Assembly: GCF_963676685.1 (NCBI RefSeq) | Contig: NC_092348.1 | Span: forward strand, 25,891,386 to 25,955,385 | Direction: 5' to 3' | DNA length: 64,000 nt | From: Mytilus edulis | Taxonomy: Eukaryota > Mollusca > Bivalvia > Mytilida > Mytilidae | Shown here: positions 1 through 10,343 of the stretch, in pieces | Layout: every line of letters begins with the position of its first letter | Position numbering within the stretch: the first letter of the stretch is position 1 | Notes under the pieces: model-generated | What the model was told of the DNA's origin: nothing | Seen by the model: only the letters and a program-made list of their open reading frames with translations | The model's database searches: none | Program-made: the position numbers and the translations under genes

Positions 1-418
1 TTAATTGGAGGTGATTTCTACTGGGACATAGTTCAAGACAAAATAGTGCGTGGAAACGGTCCAACCGCAGTTAGCTCGAAAATTGGATATTTACTTTCCG
101 GTCCTGTCCCTACACGAACCAGTAATGCATCTTTCTCAATGATGAATATACTAGTATGTCACAAACAAGAAGAGTGCGATCTTGAAAAATTTTGGAAGCT
201 TGAATCATTGGGAATTGACGCTAAAGAACAAAATGATCCAGACCTAGCTGAATCAATTGAAAATTACTTACAAACCTCCATTACGAAGAAAAATAATAAG
301 TATGTTACGAAATTACCATGGAGAGAGAATGCGCCAGAACTACCGACAAATGAAGACATCGCAAAACGCAGAACGGAAAGCGTTATTCGTCGCCTTAAGA
401 AAGATCCCGAGATGTTCC
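1..418 (+). pseudogene. BEL/Pao retrotransposon polyprotein fragment (protease to RT linker region)
   Basis: The reading frame is open from the first base of the window, so the element continues to the left. The translation begins LIGGDFYWDIV, followed by SSKIGYLLSGPVP, FWKLESLGI, LPWRE and AKRRTESVIRRLKKDP. This is the stretch between the aspartic protease and the reverse transcriptase in BEL/Pao LTR retrotransposons (the region covered by the Pao retrotransposon peptidase family). The match stops near 418, where the frame runs a few residues into the antisense of the next segment and terminates at 465. The piece lies on the opposite strand to the RT segment beside it, so the element is rearranged and cannot be expressed intact. 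The family call is from recognised motifs, not a search. Confidence 0.85.
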
Positions 419-1742
419 AGGTTTTGAAGCATTTGTACTTTCATCATCTGTATTTTCATCACTAACAGTTACCATCGTGCTGCAATCTTCAATTTTCCTC
501 GTCCATGTCGGCCAATTTTTACGATTTAAAATCCATTGTGGACCGTTCATCCATAAGCTGTTGTTATAAAGTTGTTTAGCGTAAATTCCGCGAGTTAAGT
601 AATCAGCTGGATTGTCATCTGTTGGACAATAATTCCATTCAGCATTCTCTGTTAATTTTCGTATTTCTTTAAGCCGATTTTCTACGAACGGTTTTAAGAT
701 TTTTGACGATTTAATCCAACTCAAAACAATTTGGCTATCGCTCCACATATACACATGTTCTGTTGGTATGACTTTAAGAAGATGCGTTGCTAATCTGGCG
801 CCGATAAGCGCGCCCATAAGTTCTAAACGTGGTAATGAAATCGGTTTAACGGGTACTACTCTGTTTTTAGCCATGACGAGGATCGATGAATTTGCTGTAA
901 CTAAGTAAGCACAAGCCCCGTATGCTAACTGACTGGCGTCTGTGAAAATATGTAGTGACGTTTTCTCGTTAATTACTCCTTCCGTTAACATTCGTGGAAA
1001 TACTATTTTGGTAGCCTCCTCGATATCTAAAGCTATTACCTGCCATTTACTTCTCAGTTCGTCGGACAAACATTCATCCCAATCTAACTTTGCTTTCCAT
1101 AAAGTCTGCATAAACAGCTTAGCTTTCACCGTAATTGGCGTGATTAATCCAAGGGGGTCGAAAATTCTAGACGATGTGCGCAAAACCTCGCGTTTTGTTA
1201 TCATTCTGTCCTTTTCCATAAATTCAATCTGTTGAAATTTCAAATCATCGGATTCCCTATCCCATCTCATGCCTAAAATTTTGACTATGTCGTCATTGTC
1301 GCCGATCTTGTCTAGTCCTGCGACGTTCTGTAATTCCGTACTATTAGAATTCCAAGACCGTAAGTTGAATCCTGCTTCTGACAATAATTTTCTTGACTCA
1401 GTGTAGAATTTCAAAAGTGATTGTTTATCTGTAAAACTGGTCAGAACGTTATCCACGTATAAATTTCTCTGTAACTCTGTTGATGTAGTTGACGGATTGT
1501 CTCTAAAATGTTTCATTAGCGTGGCGCTTAACATGAATGGCGAGCAGGTGGCGCCGAAAAGTACAACCTTAAACCGGTAAGTAATCAAACGGCTTTCTGT
1601 GTCCATGGGATTTTCTAACCAATAAAATCTTGTGACATCTCTGTCATCAACATCTAATTCAATATGCAAAAATGCTTTTTCAATATCTGCTGTAACTGCA
1701 TATTTGTACATTCTAAAGCGTACTAATATCTCCGTCAAATCA
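419..1742 (-). pseudogene. BEL/Pao reverse transcriptase and RNase H segment, inverted within the element
   Basis: Read on the minus strand, about 447 codons are open. The N-terminal part is RT palm: RMYKYAVTADIEKAFLHIEL with the first catalytic Asp, then FGATCSPF, then the YVDN box, a variant of YVDD that I recall from other BEL/Pao elements. RNase H follows, with FTDAS, LPRLELMG, MWSDSQIVLSWI and NPADYLTRG supplying the expected acidic residues. The RT N-terminus (about 100 residues before the first motif) and everything after the RNase H/connection are missing. The flanking BEL/Pao pieces at 1-418 and 1743-2228 are on the plus strand, so this block is inverted relative to both. The apparent start near 1738 is TTG and only marks the breakpoint. 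Confidence 0.85.
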
Positions 1743-2228
1743 GTCGAAATCGAGGGAACTCTAAATAATCGTCCTATAACTCACATTTCTACTGATATTA
1801 AAGATCCCGAACCGCTGACGCCAGCGCACCTGTTATATGGTCGTCGACTTGACAACCAATCGGAACAGAATATAGACAGTGTTACTTCAGAAGACTTGCA
1901 CGTGAAACTGAATAAAAATCTACAGAGAAATAATGAACTAATCAACCATTTTCGCTCAAGATGGAAACACGAATATCTGACGTCACTCCGTGAATTCCAC
2001 CGTACATCTGGAAGAAACGAACAAACAATACAAATAGGTGACATTGTACAAGTACACAATGACACAAATCGTATAATGTGGAAATTAGCAGTTGTACAAG
2101 ATTTAGTTCGTGGAAAGGATGGACTCATTCGATCAGCTGTTATCAAGACCGACACAGGAATCACCAACCGTCCGATTGTGAAGCTCTATCCGTTGGAAAT
2201 ACGCAGTACACATGATGACAGTGAATGA
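1743..2228 (+). pseudogene. BEL/Pao integrase C-terminal fragment
   Basis: From 'VEIEGTLNNRPITHIS' the frame reads LTPAHLLYGRRL, then RSRWKHEYLTSLREFHR, then IGDIVQVHND, WKLAVVQDLVRGKDGLIRSA and KLYPLEI. This is the end of the integrase core followed by the C-terminal DNA-binding region usual in BEL/Pao and related elements (the DUF5641-type module). The zinc-binding N-terminus and the first catalytic residues of the integrase are absent. The first ~37 codons of the longer open frame (1632-1742) are only the antisense of the RT segment. The stop codon is at 2226-2228, inside the first copy of an 18-bp tandem repeat. Confidence 0.8.
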
Positions 2229-2280
2229 ACTTTTCTGCCCTGGAGAACTTTTCTCCGCTGGAGAACTTTTCTGCCCTGGA
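2227..2280 (+). repeat. 18-bp tandem repeat, three copies
   Basis: GAACTTTTCTGCCCTGGA occurs at 2227-2244, 2245-2262 (CC to CG variant, 'TCCGC') and 2263-2280. It sits directly after the integrase stop and before the putative 3' LTR, where a polypurine tract would normally lie. Confidence 0.85.
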
Positions 2281-2292
2281 GAAATTAGTGGA

Positions 2293-2662
2293 TGTATAGA
2301 CTGTTCAATTAACTCCAGTTATTATATAGACTTGTGAAAAAGTTAAATTATTCAGACGTGAACAGTTAAAAAACTATTGAGAGACTTTAACTATGATTTT
2401 ATTTCATTTTATGTCACAATTTACGAATTTTTCATATTGTATTTCAAATTTAAGTTAAATATCATTTTCTGCGGCCCCAGAATGTCAAGAATTGCGCTAA
2501 TATCAACGTACCTTTTTGCGGTACGGCCGAATCTTTGTGATGTCGCGTAATTGTTATACTTTATGTTGTATTGAATAGAAACGTATAATGGCAGACGTAG
2601 TTCTATCTTTAACGCCTTAGTTAGCTTACGATCAAATACACAACGCAACGCAATAATCTACA
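2293..2662 (+). repeat. Candidate 3' LTR of the BEL/Pao element
   Basis: The 370-bp stretch after the integrase begins TGTATAGACTG and ends ATCTACA, so it has TG...CA ends. It is non-coding and abuts a different element (the coiled-coil ORF on the minus strand). The 5' LTR is outside the window, so the boundaries cannot be tested here. Confidence 0.3.
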
Positions 2663-3041
2663 CTATGTTTGAGGATGTTCCATTGTCCTCTCCTATCGTC
2701 TCCATCCTGTCTTTTATTTGAGATATCTCATCAGCATTTGCTGAATATTTGTCAACTATAGTATGAACGATCTGACCCATTTTTTCAACACTTTCTTCAA
2801 CTTTGCTATTTCGGTCTTGGATTTCGACAATTGCTTCCTCATTTGTCTGTACTCTTGTAGACAAATTTGACAGGCCTTCCTTTATACCATCGATTTTCTG
2901 TACTTCTTTCTCTATTTTCTCGATCCTATCCGTTAGAACTCGTAGCGACTTCAGGATTTCCATAAGGATAACTCTAGCATCTTTGTCATATAACAAGTTT
3001 CCCGATAATTCATCGTCGGTTTGTTGGGTATTTGCGGCCAT
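2658..3041 (-). pseudogene. Coiled-coil ORF1-like protein of a LINE, N-terminal part
   Basis: A minus-strand frame of 127 codons starts with an ATG at 3041 (MAANTQQTDDELSGNLLYDK). From about residue 30 it is heptad-like and charged (IEKIEKEVQKIDGIKEGL, then VQTNEEAIVEIQDRN), as in the coiled-coil N-terminus of many LINE ORF1 proteins. There is no RNA-binding domain after it: the frame stops at 2658-2660, exactly where the candidate BEL/Pao LTR ends. This suggests that the LTR element landed in, or was joined to, a LINE. A host coiled-coil gene exon is the alternative. I see the coiled coil; the LINE assignment is inference. Confidence 0.45.
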
Positions 3042-3738
3042 TTTGACGTTGCTTTGGTTATCCGATTGTTTTCAATTGTTCCGAGGTATAGTGACGTTAT
3101 GACTATAGATACAAATTCCTTCTTGTTTTGCCTAAGTTTTTTGTAGAAAACGGTTTTAAGAGAATATGGCCAAATAAATTACACAAAGATCAGAGTTAAT
3201 ATCAAACGAAATCTTCTTACCGTTTTAAATCGTTTATTTTAGTTGTTCGGCTGATTATAGTCAATCTTGTAGCGATTTTGTTCAAGAGTAAATTTTGCGT
3301 GCTGCTTCCTCAACAACGTACCGGAAGTTCGAAGAACGGAGGAAAACAAACAGATTATGCATGCTATTCAGGCAACAACAACAACAACAACAATTTTTAT
3401 TTGTCAATCAAGACGCCCCGAGGAGCAGCACAATTACAGTTTAAATTAAAGTGTACAAATAATTGTGGTGATTTTTTTCATTGAAATTACAATACATGAC
3501 AATAAAACTAAAACTATTATATATTATATAAGAGAAGGGAGACAACAAACACAGTATATATTCTCAAAGATAATGAGTGTGTGAACACAATCAGTACCGT
3601 TTTATAATAAGAAGAACAGATGTGGGCTACTCATGTATTAATACTTGATTTTACTCTTTTAGTCTTTATTAAACTATCTATTAATTTAATCATTATGTTA
3701 TTAACAAATGGATCTTCATTTGACATCAACCATACAAA
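3042..3738. other. Non-coding stretch with a short CAA microsatellite
   Basis: If the ORF at 2658-3041 is a LINE ORF1, this would be its 5' untranslated region. A (CAA)n run lies at about 3377-3395. No gene or inverted-repeat element was recognised. Confidence 0.4.
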
Positions 3739-4912
3739 TTAAGATTGGTCATTTAAAGTTTTAAAATTAGTAAATTTAGAGGATAAATCTAAAATAAAAC
3801 TGGACCTTTCAGTTTTAAGTGATGGACATTGAAGAAGAAAATGAATTTTATCCTCAACAATGTCATAATTACATAATTTACAAAATCTTTTATCTGGGGG
3901 TATTCCTTTATGTCTTCCATTTTCTATTTCAAGTTCATGGGCACTAATTCTAAACTTGGTTAACTCATTTAATGTTTTACAATTATTTAACAATAAATAT
4001 TTTTCAAGGCCTATATTATTTTTAAATAGTCTATAGGTCCTTAATTTATTTCCTTGCACCATGCCAGGTTTGTCATTATTTAGTTGGTTAAGCCAAATTT
4101 CATCATATTTAATTCGGAGTTTTTTAATGATAATTGACTTTATATGAGATTTGTGATTTAACAAATATTTGGGGTTAAATTAAGATATTTAAATAATGAA
4201 TAAATGCTTCCCACCCAATTGTCTTTATATATTTTAGATAAAATTTTGGACTCTTGAAATGCTTCTTTAATGAGGGAGCTATTTTGTTCTGTGAGTCTGA
4301 GCCAAAATTTAGTCATATTAAGAATAACCTCAAGAGATAGGGGGTAGCACCCCAACTCTCCCATCACTGCTAGGTTAGTTGATCTTCTATGTACCTGTAG
4401 AGAATATTTACAAAATTTAACATGCAATTTTCCGATAACTAGAACTTTGCACATTTGGAAAAAATAGTTGTCTCCTTTTGATTGCAACTTATTTGGAAAG
4501 AATTGGCCCCAAATTTCTGAGCCATATAACAAAATTGGCTTCAATATGTGGTCAAAAAGATGTAAAAGTGTTTTAATATTAGGTTTAAAATGGGTAAAAT
4601 GTCTTTTTAATTTAAAAAAAGGCTTTTAATGCTTTATTATAATGATTAAACTTAGCATCTGTAAATCTGTCAGATACAGTGAATATCATGCCAAGATAAT
4701 TATACTTTTTCTCATTATTAATAAGCTGACCATTAAATGTGAATTTTTCCTTTGATATTCTTCCTGTGTTATTAAAAATTAATACTTTTGTTTTTTTCAT
4801 GTTAATTTCTAGTCCCCATTTATTACAATAACCCATTAAATTATCTAAACAATTTTGTAATCCAGATGAAGTTTCAGAAATCATAATGAGGTCATCTGCA
4901 TACATAAAACAG
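3739..4912 (-). pseudogene. LINE reverse transcriptase C-terminal remnant, frameshifted
   Basis: Three minus-strand frames follow one another. 4905-4612 begins with the RT catalytic box MYADDLIMISETSSGLQN and continues WGLEINMKKTKVLIFN (palm and thumb start). 4544-4158 has ILLYGSEIWG, typical of the region after RT. 4164-3739 ends with a CKLC...HFLLQCPSL zinc-knuckle-like motif, also typical of non-LTR retrotransposon C-termini. At least two frameshifts or stops separate them, so it is dead. The RT sequence upstream of YADD is missing: an unrelated element with TTAA ends (4917-5481) begins four bases beyond. A clade cannot be assigned by eye. Confidence 0.8.
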
Positions 4913-4916
4913 TTAA

Positions 4917-5481
4917 GGAGGCTCGCGGGTATAAGGTTTCAGAAAAAACATTTATTTTTCATTACAAATTTTATTAATTACCTTTAGTAGTTGTTACTTT
5001 GCAAATTTGTCATATGGGACAAAAACCATTCCATAAAATCAATTCGTGTTGGCCCCAAATGATTTTTAAAATGTAGATATCATTGAAAAAGCTCCAAATT
5101 ATCTCCCTTTGGTTTAAAAAATGACATTTTTTGGCATTAAAATTGAAATATCTTTTTTAACTCATCGGTGACCTATATTTTTTATTGTTGTTTTCGAATA
5201 AGCTGTACATAAATTAAATAATTGTAAAATTTAAGCGATTTGTGTAATTTAGTTCTTTTTTTATTTCGATATTACCGCTATTTCTCCTATAAGTTCAACA
5301 GAAAAAAAGGACATTAACAAAAATGTATGCTTCTTTCGAAGTCAGATTGTGAGCGTAAATGAACAGTGACCCCATTTTTTTATTTCATTTTTCTATTAGG
5401 TATAAGATAAAGTTCATTTATAGAAAAATATAGCGAAATCCTATATTAAATAAAAAATTTGATTTAGACCCGCGAGCCCCC
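4917..5481. mobile_element. 565-bp inverted-repeat element flanked by TTAA
   Basis: The left end GGAGGCTCGCGGGT (4917-4930) and the right end ACCCGCGAGCCCCC (5468-5481) are inverted repeats with one mismatch. Both are bracketed by TTAA (4913-4916 and 5482-5485). A TTAA target duplication is the hallmark of piggyBac-type elements and is also used by Kolobok. The inside is AT-rich and non-coding, so it is a non-autonomous (MITE-like) copy. Confidence 0.7.
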
Positions 5482-5485
5482 TTAA

Positions 5486-6440
5486 GGGTACTTGATCCAG
5501 CATGATTTTTAGGACATAGACTGTCACCAATATGTGACCTTATTAGAATAACTAAACCAGCGGTAAAACCCGCTTCAACAAAAAAAGAACAATGCCTACG
5601 ACGTATCTTTCTGTCCAAGGATCATCAGGGATAAGAACAGTTTATAAACATGATCAGCCAACACAGTTGAGGCTATTTAGGGCTACCCTAAAAACATAAT
5701 CAGAAAGGAACAAGATAACACGATGGCCAGTTGTACCTAATTTGCATTGTATAATATTGCGACCGTTTGAAATGTAAATAGCCAAGAGAGAACTTTCTAT
5801 GTTGCTCGACATTGTTCATTTTTGCCGCAGAACCAATCCGCATATTCAGTTTTGAATCATCATAATTTATATAAGATATCTTACTTAATATATAAAACTA
5901 TAACTTATTTAATATGTAAGGTATCTTATGTTATATTTATAAGATATCTCAATCGATTAGTTTATAAGATATTTTATTCACGTTAAAAGATATCAAGAAA
6001 ATGAGCTAGCCTTAGGTTTGGCGACTCATTTCAAATTTTATCTTTAATCATATCTTCAGGCTGTTTGATAACTTATTAATTCACATAAATAGAAAAAAAA
6101 ACATTATTTGTTTTAATTTTTTTTAAAGTTTTATTTAATTTGTCGAAATCCGTCTGGACAACCAACCAGACAATTATATATAATATATATAACGTTTAAC
6201 GAATATACATTATGACGACACTAACTTATAATAAGTTAAAAGAAACTAATATTATAAGTAGTTCCCCTTACTGTCATCTTATTTTATACTCATTTCTTAT
6301 AGTTTTGTCATTATAGTAAAATATAAGAAATTTTCCAGTTTTCAGCGATTTTTGTGCAAATTAAAACTTTTATTTTGACCCAAAAATTCGATTTCTGTCG
6401 ATTTTTTAAATGGTCAATAGATCGAATCATAATACCAAGA
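5486..6440. other. AT-rich intergenic sequence with clustered GATATC palindromes
   Basis: Between 5870 and 5995 the motif ATAAGATATC or a close variant occurs five times in both orientations. No coding evidence. The 66-residue frame at 5418-5618 crosses the TTAA element boundary and is not supported. Confidence 0.4.
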
Positions 6441-7009
6441 AACCTTAAGCTTTTGTTGCAATTTCTTTGAGGTTGGGTGATTTTTTTTTGGCTAGATTGA
6501 CTGGACTATAAACAGAAAGGACAACAATTATAATAATATATAATATTAGGGTGAATGAATCACAGGTGTAAAGAATGAAACGATTTACCATGGCCACCTT
6601 AAATTCTACCGAAGAAAAATACATGTTTAAATTGTCTTCTTTTGGTATGCGACGCCGTTCGTTAAAAGAAATAATTATTACTAAAACTAACATACAATCT
6701 ATATATGTCATGTGACCATTTTGTGTAGTCACGTTTTAACTTGAACAAGGAAATAAAATACTACCCTGCTAGACATGCTAGATATGTTGTTCATCGGTGC
6801 TCAAATGTAATCAGTACTTATGAAAAGGTAAGTGATAATGGCCCTGAGTCTAAAGGTATATTGTCATGGACAGTTCGGGAACGCATTGGACAAACAATCT
6901 TTCGTTTATATTTTGACTATATAAAATGGCAGTGTTTACTTTACACGTCAACATTGACTCGTACAGACAAACCTATGCACCTGGAAAAGTTTATAACTTT
7001 AAAGAGGGG
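6441..7009. other. Intergenic sequence, nothing recognised
   Basis: Frames of 95 residues (6445-6732, minus) and 162 residues (6741-7229, plus) are open, but neither has a recognisable domain. The second one runs into the degenerate repeat at 7010-7205. Confidence 0.3.
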
Positions 7010-7205
7010 GGATAGGACCTTTATCGGGACTCCGGGATCGGGTGTTTTTAAGCTCGGGATTTCGGGATTGACCCTTTCGGGATCCGGGAATTCTTTTTTT
7101 CGAATTTCGGTTCCTCAGGATTTCATGTTTTTAAGCCCGGGATTTCGGGATTTCGTGTTTTTAAGCCTGGGATTTCGGGATCAGGACCCCTCCTATCCCC
7201 CCTCT
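7010..7205 (+). repeat. Degenerate tandem repeat of GGGATTTCGGGAT
   Basis: Phrases such as 'TTTTTAAGCCCGGGATTTCG' and 'CGGGATTTCGTG' recur at roughly 30-40 bp through this segment. It gives a spurious Gly/Phe/Ser-rich open frame. Confidence 0.6.
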
Positions 7206-7458
7206 TTAAAGGCATGTCAGATGTCATGACCCATATTCTAGAAATGTCCTATTCTGTTCAGATATTCGCTTCTCTATTTATGCAGTTATCTTCGACGATA
7301 ATTTATTATTATCGCTATTTTGTGCATTTTTCCTTTGATCTTTTTTTTTGTGATAATTTTTCATCATGCTACTCGCTTGATCGCTAGAAACTTAAGGAGA
7401 CACGTGGCGTTGCTAATGAAATCGACAACGTCGTCATAGGTAAAACGGCGATATACAG

Positions 7459-7558
7459 ATTATCATTGGTCATCTCAACTTGACTCGACTGCTTTTCTCG
7501 CTTTCGCCGGACCGGATCAATCGAGAATATCAATCTTGTTGAGATGATCAACGATAAT
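7459..7558. repeat. Hairpin with 21-bp arms and 58-bp loop
   Basis: ATTATCATTGGTCATCTCAAC (7459-7479, 20 of 21 bases shown in text order) is mirrored by its inverse at 7538-7558 with two mismatches. The flanks (about 7400-7600) resemble a dispersed mussel repeat, so this is probably the core of a foldback element and not a unique hairpin. Confidence 0.55.
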
Positions 7559-10200
7559 TCCAAACGTTTTTGTATCTACTGTAGGAACGATAAAAAGTAC
7601 GTAGAAAATTCTGATTAAGAATTTATTTTCCTGAAACATAAAATTCATTTAATTTTAAAATCTAGGTCATTCAATGCCTCAAAAATTTTCCAGATGAAAA
7701 GTTTTACCCGAGGGTGTGGACGGGGGTTTACAGAATACAGAATAATTGGCAAAAAACAAAGAATAGAGAAGAATGATCGAGGTGGTCAATTTTAAATAAT
7801 TAACTGAATAATGGGCAAAATATATATAGAATAGAGAAAATGGTCTAAAAAATGAAGAAAACCACATCTTCCCATCCAACCAGACCCTCTTGTCTGCACT
7901 AACAGTAGTAATTTGTGTGGTGTAAACATGGCAATTTTAGCTAAAGGGTCCAATTGAACCTTATCCATGTTTTCATGTTCGACCATGCGGTACGGGATCT
8001 TCCTTGTTATCAAAAATGTACGAGTCTCTGAGTGTAGCATGTGTAGAGTATTCATCCACAGAGGGAACTTAACTTTCTATTTATGATGTAAATTTCTTTC
8101 ACTTAATTACACGGATATACTGAACAACAGAAGGAACGCTCAGCCGTTATATGTGAGTTGCAACTAGAAAATCACATGGCTTAATGTGATTGGTTAAAAC
8201 GAAAACGAAAATCATATTTGGTTTAAGGAAAAAGAAGCCTGTTTACTGTCAAACAAAAAGGAGAACCAATAGTTGTTTCTGTTTCACATTTTTTGCTGTC
8301 TGAAATTTTAGGCTTTAAAAACGTGTTTCCTCTAACCCTACAATTACTAATTTTCAGTTCTTTTCTCAAATCATGTAAATGGAGGTTGGGAGGGTGGCTT
8401 TGAAGTTGGTTGGTTTTTTTTTTGTGTTTTTTGGTTTTTGTTGTTGTTTTTGTTCGGGGGGTCATATTTGAACAAATACTATTAAAATCGAACTGTTTTC
8501 AGTATTGCGACCAGTAAAAAAACGATTGAAAATAAATCTTCAACCTCATTTCCAACCTTTACTTCACAGCATTTTAAAGGATAGTATTACACTTAAATAT
8601 TGTAATTGGTCTTATCAAAACTCAGACCTTTGATTTTTTTACATTTTCACAAGCACATTTCCTTGTCTGATTGAATCTGAATGTTTGCTTCATAAATGCT
8701 TGTATATTTTTCTTTCCAAATTTAAATCGGTTACAAGCAAAGGCTAAAATGTCAAAAAATAAATTTTAAATTCAAGTAGTCCTCGCCGCCTGCAAAGATA
8801 TGTTCTGTTTCTTGTGTTTCTCAGTATATGATTTTTTTATTTATCAAAGTCAAGTAACAAATGTGTCATTTATATATATTCTGGACCAGACCAATTAAGG
8901 AATTCAAACACACTTTGGTTGATTAGAAAGTAAGCAGACAGGGAATTGCAGAAATTTTATAAACAGCTAAAATGAAAAATACTAAAAGGTCAAAAATTTG
9001 TCTTGCAATTATTAACCTACGAAAAATAGCCGTGGCGTTTACGTCAGACCGGCACGAAATGTAAAGGCATCATCAGAAATGTGTGCTTACAATATGTTCA
9101 TCTCTAGATAGTCCATGGCCTATAAATATGTGAAAAATGAAACAGAAACATAAATCGCCATCAAGATCAATTACGTATACAAGAGTTGTTCCAAGATATT
9201 TTTGACGTATCAAGAGCATATCTTCGCACTCGCCATCATATAGAACTAAACCTGTCCAGTCAAATATTTTAAAAACCAACAAAATCAACAGACCTACGAT
9301 AACGTTTCCTAGATTATAGTCACGGTCTGATTATAATACCACAATTTATAACGTATACGAGATTATAGACATGATCTTGTTTGTTAATACCACAATTTCT
9401 CAATTGTGTTGCCATTATTGTTCGCTTTTATCTCATTAGATCAACAAGCTATGGTTGGGCTTTTGTTGGTTTCTATTGAAATCAACGGACCTTCTCTGAT
9501 GGCCCATGTATTATTTAGCTTAAATGTAAACGCTTCGAGAATTTATTTACATAACACTTCATGAATTAATAAATAGAAGACCCCTGAATTTAAGATGTTT
9601 AATGTTATAATGGTACAGTGTTACTGATTACCGTTTTATGACAATCACGTTAATAGCATCATTGATAATACACGATTAATTTATAACTAGAATCAAGTAT
9701 AAAAAAAAATTAATCAGAATTCCTTTATTGATAATCATACCGTGATATTTGTTTTCTCTAGCACGATTAGATACATATAATATACCAAAATTTATAAATT
9801 AAAATCAGGTGCTAATTTGTAAAAGGATTCAATATTTTATTTTTTCACCAAATACAAAGTGTTTTTTTTTTCATAAAATGAGATTCACAGAAATAAACAT
9901 AAAACATTAAAACATTTGCATTGTATGCACCAATCTTAAACAGATTTATGAGAGACTTTTAAGTCACAATATACATGTATACATACACAATTTTTTACAC
10001 ATTTACATTTAAAATCTATAGTATACATTTATACTAAATGAAAGTAAAAAAAAAATTGTATAAAAACTAGTGAAATAAAATACTTTTTCTTCTCAACTAG
10101 TAAAATACTGTTGCAGGTTTTGGCAACTATAGCAGCAACATTGTCGTTTAATATTAAATAAAAATATTAATGGTTTTGCTATATACTTACAACAGTTATT
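7559..10200. other. Intergenic sequence upstream of zinc-finger gene 1
   Basis: About 2.6 kb without a supportable gene. Open frames here are under 90 residues and lack domain signals. The sequence becomes very AT-rich between 9500 and 10100. A promoter for the zinc-finger gene should lie in or upstream of this stretch, but no convincing TATA or initiator could be picked out by eye. Confidence 0.4.
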
Positions 10201-10211
10201 TTTTTGTACAG

Positions 10212-10343
10212 GTAATTTTGACAGAACCATTGAGGTTGTTAAGAAAACCAATAAGGTGGAGGACCGTTGCCAATGAAAAAGACAATGCAAATTGTTCAGC
10301 GTGAAAAGAAAGACAGAAGTTCATAGTAGATATATCGAATAGA
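10212..10343 (+). other. Probable 5' UTR part of the coding exon of zinc-finger gene 1
   Basis: A pyrimidine-rich tract ending TTTTTTTGTACAG (AG at 10210-10211) looks like a 3' splice site about 130 bp before the start codon; a second possible AG is at 10223-10224. An in-frame TGA near 10304 precedes ATG 10344. Together they suggest a non-coding first exon further upstream. Inferred, not proven. Confidence 0.4.

Noticed and set aside
1632-1742. N-terminal ~37 codons of the 198-residue plus-strand frame over the integrase fragment
   Set aside because: They are the antisense of the inverted RT block. The true integrase sequence begins near 1743.
6445-7229. 95- and 162-residue frames
   Set aside because: No recognisable domain. 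The second depends on the degenerate GGGATTTCGGGAT repeat for half its length.
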